Shown: one piece after another, positions 35,201-39,767 of the stretch | How the letters are laid out: each line of letters starts with the position of its first letter | How positions within the stretch are numbered: the stretch's first letter is position 1 | NCBI GenBank assembly: GCA_030263375.1 | Contig: SZOV01000058.1 | Location: 1 to 39,767, forward strand | Source: Deltaproteobacteria bacterium PRO3 | Lineage (GTDB): Bacteria > UBA10199 > DSSB01 | Length of the DNA: 39,767 nucleotides | Direction: 5' to 3' | The notes under the pieces: model-generated | Told to the model about the DNA's origin: nothing | Database searches by the model: none | The model's input: only the letters and a program-made list of their open reading frames with translations | Translations under genes and position numbers: made by a program

Positions 35201-35958
35201 TCCAGGTCCGAGTCGCATTCAGGGATATCCAGACAGGCGGAGTCGACGGTTTGAGGCGGAGGGGCCGTCGTGGGAGCTGCACTCACCGCGCAAGTCACGG
35301 GCTCGCCGGAGCACTGAAAAACCCGCCCGCCGGCGACGGCGCCGAACGCTGTAACGGTAAGGCGCCAGGCCCCGAAACCGGCCATGCGCCAACGCTCTTC
35401 CAGCACCGCATGGACCTCATTCACCGCGAGGGAGTCGAGTTCCGCGAAGCGAATGCTTAAATTCACCGGATTGGAAAGCTCCATCCGGACCATCGTTGAC
35501 GGGCAAGAGGCGTCGGGCGCCTCCTGCACGCAAGACGGCGGCGGGCTCCACAACGAATGAAAGGACAAGGACCCCGTGAAGGCGGCCAGACCCAGGCCGC
35601 TCTCCCGGAGACAGGCCTTGAACTCCACCGTCCCGATCATTTCCATCGCCGCCCCCTGGGAAGAGCAGGAACCCGACAATTTCAGGCAATCATTCTCGAA
35701 ATCTACAATTTCGGGGCAATGCCAACCTCGGCCGCTGGAGATCGATTTCGAGTCGGAAACACTTCCGGGGAAACCCAAGACGGAGGCATTGGCTTGGGCG
35801 GCCAGGGTGGCGATATTTTTTAGGGATTCCCGAGCCAGGGCCTCCGGGGCGACTCCCGTCGAAACGGCTTTATTGGAGCTGCAGGCGCCTAAACCAAGGG
35901 CCGCAGCCAATAATACAAAAATACCCCCACGGATTTTTTGGGAAACCCCTAGCCCCAT
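32293..35958 (-). CDS. Giant Cys-rich lipoprotein with thrombospondin type 3 and DUF4215 repeats
   Basis: This 1221-residue protein has a lipoprotein signal ending LGAC (Cys26). Residues about 30-300 form an unrecognised domain. About 404-746 hold many thrombospondin type 3-like repeats (DxDxDGxxDxxDNCP), with Asp ladders that bind Ca2+ in the family. About 765-905 carry Myxococcus-type Cys-rich repeats (CGNGxxxxxEACDDGN...DGCDxxC). From 905 to the end, Cys-rich modules include two related copies around CMDIAxxCGAPP near residues 950 and 1112, DNDCDG motifs, and a final CGDGxCNGAESC unit. The modules suggest a disulfide- and Ca-stabilised surface rod or adhesin. This function is an inference. 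The ribosome site is weak (GTGG). Confidence 0.85.
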   Translation of the reverse strand: MGLGVSQKIRGGIFVLLAAALGLGACSSNKAVSTGVAPEALARESLKNIATLAAQANASVLGFPGSVSDSKSISSGRGWHCPEIVDFENDCLKLSGSCSSQGAAMEMIGTVEFKACLRESGLGLAAFTGSLSFHSLWSPPPSCVQEAPDASCPSTMVRMELSNPVNLSIRFAELDSLAVNEVHAVLEERWRMAGFGAWRLTVTAFGAVAGGRVFQCSGEPVTCAVSAAPTTAPPPQTVDSACLDIPECDSDLDCDAFLQRCPETAEFLDGFGHALKCELSRGRKSCFPMKLAPPDDGGGGSTGSCSRTGMWGEVCPISFGGTVNGQGLECPAVDCQSREFSQFNGGPCGYPCYQCEYCYSECQDNYRGDTGAIEACKQACDAASHCEECDTCRTKILCVNGCCAFDQDGDGYIYAGYSGGGPGDQVLLDREDNCDNQANPDQADADLDCVGDACDNCPQSANNDQSDRDFDGVGDPCDNCPLVANGPNPVWECDGRGCVQVPSSDNQKDSDGDGVGDACQGDMDGDGVPDESDNCPLTHGTDQGDRDRDGVGDLCDNCPRTPNPDQTDLVNDSGDPYPDGRGDACNGDSDEDGILDKEGDNCTFDYNPDQANQDEDPMGDACDLCPRDYSPYNQPEACGEGDYDGVSNLEDNCPKQYNPDQAPYAEGGGFPGQACSYCLISQTPWGWDADGDGIMDTWDCDNCPGIENPDQKDSDGDLIGDACDNCRRVPNFGQRDSDSDGIGDACAFCDNNGTCGEKEDYFNCPDDCPAVCGNAVKENPAEACDDGKHCGDGTPCLSDGDCAGIGEELCITRDGDGCDSNCTLTGCGNGIQTKDEVCEDGNLTDGDGCDGNCTPTGCGNGVVTRGEACDDGNKLDDDYCYSDCTLPACGDGKATAGEECGEPGMDACPGGAACASCKCACEAQDACAEGYYCDLSKSCQACETSAFACTLDQQCMDIAAKCGAPPDMQFVCGPADKGGTGYCIRATYTCGDGTCECRSGETEVNCPQDCPKGSCDIVRPPSCGDGLCDCGAGENYSVCPADCPQTETSCGDGVDNDCDGLLECVTGGDPDCPVEDARLCPPSGCACDPGNYCDANQACQSCDSPSFACVSHAECMDIAGQCGAPPGYLFYCEKTEGIGNCVAVPCTATEAICNDGLDNDCDGMVDCIGGDQDCLEMPAEDPNACPPPPDPFCGDGICNGAESCDTCPSDCTKCAAPLPKS

Positions 35959-36066
35959 TTTCCACTACCCTTAGACCTTAGACGGAATCATAGGTTTCCC
36001 GGGTACAAAGAGAATAGGGCATTTTCCTAAATTGGATATTTTTTTCCGGCCGGTGGCCGGACCCGG

Positions 36067-36105
36067 AAAAAAAAGATGCCGGGGCGCGTTATAAGCGCCC
36101 CGGCA
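36067..36105 (-). terminator. Rho-independent terminator after the propeller-cytochrome gene
   Basis: TGCCGGGGCGC (36077-36087 on the plus strand) pairs perfectly with GCGCCCCGGCA (36095-36105) around a 7-base loop. On the minus strand it is followed by CT and then a run of eight T residues (36067-36074). It ends transcription of the gene at 36130-38667. Confidence 0.92.
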
Positions 36106-36129
36106 ACGATATCGTCTCCGGACGTCGGC

Positions 36130-38667
36130 TCAAAGCGTGACCAACACCGCCGTGTCGCAAAGGTCCACGACGTCGTTCAGGTCGAAGGCCGGCGTGTCCT
36201 CGTCGATGGACAAGAGGAAGTTCTTCAGGTCCTCGAACTCCCCCGCTCCTTGCAGGGCGAAGGCGGGATTGGCCCGGGTCAGGTGGTCGGCCCAAGAAGG
36301 ATCCGTCAGAAGCTCGTCCAGGGTCTTCGCCAGGCCGTGGTGGAAATACGGGGCGTTCAGGGCCACGCCGAGGAGGTTGGGCACGTTGTAGCCATTGACC
36401 GAGCCCTGCGCGATCTGGGTGCTGTTGCCGTTCTTGATCTCGAGGAGGGTCGTAAGGCCCGGATTATCGGGATCGCCGAAGGTTCCCACGTTGCGCAGCA
36501 CGCAGGAGACCTGCAAGGGGGCGATGCCCGGGGCCGCGTCGCCACCGTTCTCGGTCTGGATGTTGCGGTTGTTCCCGCTGCCGACGCCGAACTCGTCGAC
36601 CAACTCCTGGTCGTCGAAGGGCCCGATGCCCGAGTTGGGGTTGCCGATGCTGAATCCGGCGGCCAGGTCGAGGGTGTTGTCCCGGGTGACTGGGTAGAAA
36701 AGCTCGGAGGAGGTCCAGCCGGGCCCGCCGTGGCACTTGAAGCAGCCGGCCTCGGCAAAGAGGCCGCGCCCTCGGGCGATGGAAGCCTCCAAGGCCGCGT
36801 CGCCGAAGGTCTTAGGGGCCCGCGGACTCCGCATGGTCCTGGTGAAGGCGTCGACCTCGTCCCAATCCTCGCCGGCGCAGAGCCGCGCCTCGTTGGCCGT
36901 CTCGAGATCCAGGACCGATCCCGCCAAGCCGACGTCGTTGAAGCCGTTGTTGGTAAGCAACTCGTCGGTGTCGTCGCCGTTGATCACGCCGTTCGCGTCG
37001 CCGTCGAGCAGCGAGGGACCTTGGTCGCCGAGGACGTCGCAGTTCGCCGGGTTGGAGGCGTCGTCGTTCTCCGCCGTGGTCAGCACGCCGCGCCCGCCCG
37101 AGACGTTGGTGATATTGCCCTCGAAATCCCGAATCTCGTCGAAGATCGCGGTCCAATTGAGGATCTTTTGCGTCTCCTTGACCCCGTCGCCGTCGCGATC
37201 CTGATAGGTCCAGTGCATCGGGATGGTACGGCGGGGACCCGTCGCGAAGCTCCACACGACGTTGTCGGAGAGGGTTCCGTTCGCGTGACAGGCCGCGCAA
37301 TCGGAGCGCGACTCGACGGACCAACGCGCCCGCGCCGTGAAGAACAGGAGCTGGCCGCGCTCGACCTCAAACTCCTCGCTGCCCGCGGCCGGCGGTGTCG
37401 AGGTCGGCACGGTGGAAGTCGCGACCTGCTGCCCCAGGTCGAGGGTGACCAGCTTGCGCGTCCCGCGGCAATTGACGAAGGCCTTCGGGCTGTTGCGCAA
37501 GACGGAAATGCCCATGGGGGTGCGGCAGGCCGGGAACAGGTCGATCTGGTCGGGCTTGCCGTTGCCGTCGAAGTCGTCGATCGAAACCTGATTATTGCTT
37601 AGGTTGAACAGCACCCGCTGCACGGCGTCGCCGCCGCGGGAGACCGCGTAAAGGACTATATGGGAGGCGTCGGATTCGCTCGCGGAGACGGCCAAGGAGG
37701 TCGTGTCGGAGAGAAAGTTGCGCTTCCCGTCCTCGGTCGGCAGCAGGTCCTGGATCTTTTTCTCGAGGTTGACGCTGAGCGCGGCCAGCTCGTTCTTGCC
37801 GGAGACGCTGCCCACGAGGATCAGCGGGCGCACGTTGCCGCCGCGCACCTGCACGGGACCCGCGGGCGAGACCGCGATGGTCGGCACGAAAAATCGGTCG
37901 CCCAGGACGCTGACCGCGTAGAGCTGATTGGGAGAGGTCCTGGCGGTTCCGAAGCTGCCGACGGGCGAAACTTGGCTGGAACGCGGCTGGAACAGGACCG
38001 TGCCGCTCGAGCCGAGGTCGGAAACGCGCAGCAGCTGCGCCTCGCCGCGGCGGCTGTCGTCGTCGGTGGCGCCGTTGATCGGGGTCCCGTAAAACTGGGT
38101 GACGATCACGGTCTCGTCGTTGTCGTCTCGGTCGAGGTCATTCGTCACCGCGATGCCGAAGGGGGTCTTCGCCGCCGTCGCCGCGACGGGCTCGAGGCTC
38201 TCGGCATCCAGCTTGAGGACCCTCCCTTGCGCCAGCTCGGAAACGAAAAGAGACTTTCCGCTCGGCGCCAGGGCCAGTCCCACCGGCTCGGCGCCCACCT
38301 CGGCGGTGTCCACCACCGCGGGATTTCCCTTGAGGCCCGCCAGCTTCGAGACCGTCGCCGAGGCCTGGTTGACGACGAAGGCGGAATCATTGTCGGGGCC
38401 GATCACCACCGCGACGGGCTCGTCGCCGACCGCGACTTCCTTCACGAGCGCGGGCGGATCCACCGTGATGTCGAAGACGCTGACGGAGTCGGCGTTCTCG
38501 TTGACCGCCACCAGCCGGGTCTCGTCCGGAGACACCATCACCGCGCTGGATTGGGAGGCGAAGGGAAGGAAGACGTCCTCGCCGCCGCCATCCCCGTCAT
38601 CCCCGCCGCCCCCGCATGCCGCCAAGCTCAAGACGGAACAAAGCGCCAAAACACGAAAGGTTTTCAT
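36130..38667 (-). CDS. Lipoprotein fusing YVTN-type beta-propeller and di-haem cytochrome c peroxidase-like region
   Basis: This 845-residue protein has a clean lipoprotein signal (LSLAAC, Cys18) followed by a Gly/Asp linker. Residues about 35-410 form repeated beta-propeller blades of the YVTN/surface-layer type (SAVMVSPDETRLVAVNENADSVSVFD, then PVAVVIGPDNDSAFVVNQASATVSKL in outline). The second half binds haem at Cys457-AA-Cys460-His461 and Cys642-FK-Cys645-His646, in contexts typical of di-haem peroxidase/MauG-like proteins (CAACHANGTLSDN, CFKCHGGPGWTSSELF). EF-hand-like Asp runs (DRDGDGVKE, DGDANGVINGDD) suggest bound Ca. ATG 38667 is chosen since the signal begins there. An outer-surface redox enzyme is likely; the substrate is unknown. 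Confidence 0.87.
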   Translation of the reverse strand: MKTFRVLALCSVLSLAACGGGGDDGDGGGEDVFLPFASQSSAVMVSPDETRLVAVNENADSVSVFDITVDPPALVKEVAVGDEPVAVVIGPDNDSAFVVNQASATVSKLAGLKGNPAVVDTAEVGAEPVGLALAPSGKSLFVSELAQGRVLKLDAESLEPVAATAAKTPFGIAVTNDLDRDDNDETVIVTQFYGTPINGATDDDSRRGEAQLLRVSDLGSSGTVLFQPRSSQVSPVGSFGTARTSPNQLYAVSVLGDRFFVPTIAVSPAGPVQVRGGNVRPLILVGSVSGKNELAALSVNLEKKIQDLLPTEDGKRNFLSDTTSLAVSASESDASHIVLYAVSRGGDAVQRVLFNLSNNQVSIDDFDGNGKPDQIDLFPACRTPMGISVLRNSPKAFVNCRGTRKLVTLDLGQQVATSTVPTSTPPAAGSEEFEVERGQLLFFTARARWSVESRSDCAACHANGTLSDNVVWSFATGPRRTIPMHWTYQDRDGDGVKETQKILNWTAIFDEIRDFEGNITNVSGGRGVLTTAENDDASNPANCDVLGDQGPSLLDGDANGVINGDDTDELLTNNGFNDVGLAGSVLDLETANEARLCAGEDWDEVDAFTRTMRSPRAPKTFGDAALEASIARGRGLFAEAGCFKCHGGPGWTSSELFYPVTRDNTLDLAAGFSIGNPNSGIGPFDDQELVDEFGVGSGNNRNIQTENGGDAAPGIAPLQVSCVLRNVGTFGDPDNPGLTTLLEIKNGNSTQIAQGSVNGYNVPNLLGVALNAPYFHHGLAKTLDELLTDPSWADHLTRANPAFALQGAGEFEDLKNFLLSIDEDTPAFDLNDVVDLCDTAVLVTL

Positions 38668-38902
38668 GGAAAGCCCCCATTCCCGCGCCGGAGCCGACGC
38701 GGATCTGCCCTCGAGAGCGCGCGTCCAAACGCGGCGAAACGCCGGCATCGGCGGCGGCTCTCATGATCGTCGAATTGTCTTGCTGTAACCCCCCGCGGTT
38801 GGAGTGAGGATCCGCGAGACTACGGGCTATTCGGAGTGCATTATCGGAGTAACAAAGGAAAAAGTTCCGTGCAAGGGATAATTTTTTTCGGGCCGCGGCC
38901 CA

Positions 38903-39767
<865 letters not shown>

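Noticed and set aside
36039-36074. Second hairpin with flanking T and A runs (CCGGCC/GGCCGG)
   Set aside because: On neither strand does it end a gene with a proper T-run after the stem; the true terminator is the adjacent 36067-36105 hairpin.
38880-38902. GGGCCGCGGCCC palindrome after clpB
   Set aside because: The stem leaves almost no loop and is followed by A residues on the clpB strand, so it is not a convincing terminator.

Overview
The window is GC-rich, densely coding chromosomal DNA from a Gram-negative bacterium of the delta-proteobacterial type (Myxococcota, Bdellovibrionota or a related uncultured lineage). This placement is an inference. It rests on PEGA-tailed Ser/Thr kinases of the PknB type, secreted proteins with Myxococcus-type Cys-rich repeats (DUF4215) and a MYXO-CTERM-like tail, many lipoproteins, and the gene order ispE - spoVG - tRNA-Gln - prs - rplY - pth - rpsF - rpsR - DUF2232 - rplI - dnaB.

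Left arm (1-8592, + strand): two membrane-anchored Ser/Thr kinases flank two paralogous TPR proteins. The first kinase is cut by the window edge. The kinases share an unrecognised N-terminal domain, a kinase domain, one membrane segment, a PEGA domain and an identical C-terminal tail GEVISPWK. A sigma-54-like promoter precedes the first TPR gene. This cassette is the best candidate in the window for an undescribed signalling system. Next (8576-12816) come a Rieske-flavin reductase fusion, a single-domain response regulator and a PAS-rich histidine kinase on the minus strand, with a second stand-alone receiver on the plus strand.

Middle (12866-19867): a Slt-type lytic transglycosylase, a Cys-rich secreted protein, an exported protein of unknown role, a lamin-tail-domain lipoprotein, a more AT-rich VapBC toxin-antitoxin pair with its own promoter and palindrome, and a small secreted Tyr-rich protein.

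Housekeeping block (20025-29932, all minus strand): ispE (isoprenoid precursor), spoVG, tRNA-Gln(UUG), prs (PRPP), rplY, pth, rpsF, rpsR, DUF2232, rplI, dnaB, a family 2 glycosyltransferase, rph and rdgB. These combine translation, replication and nucleotide-pool functions, with tight spacing and start/stop overlaps. Two RNA-level structures stand out: a ~30-bp inverted repeat ahead of rplI, and a terminator-like perfect hairpin inside the pth coding sequence.

Right arm (30026-39767): an alpha/beta hydrolase, two adjacent Cys-rich lipoproteins (one of 1221 residues with thrombospondin type 3-like repeats), a lipoprotein joining a YVTN-type beta-propeller to a two-haem cytochrome-peroxidase-like region, and the 3' part of clpB at the window edge. 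No CRISPR array, insertion sequence, rRNA or prophage was seen. All domain calls come from reading motifs by eye; no database search was run.
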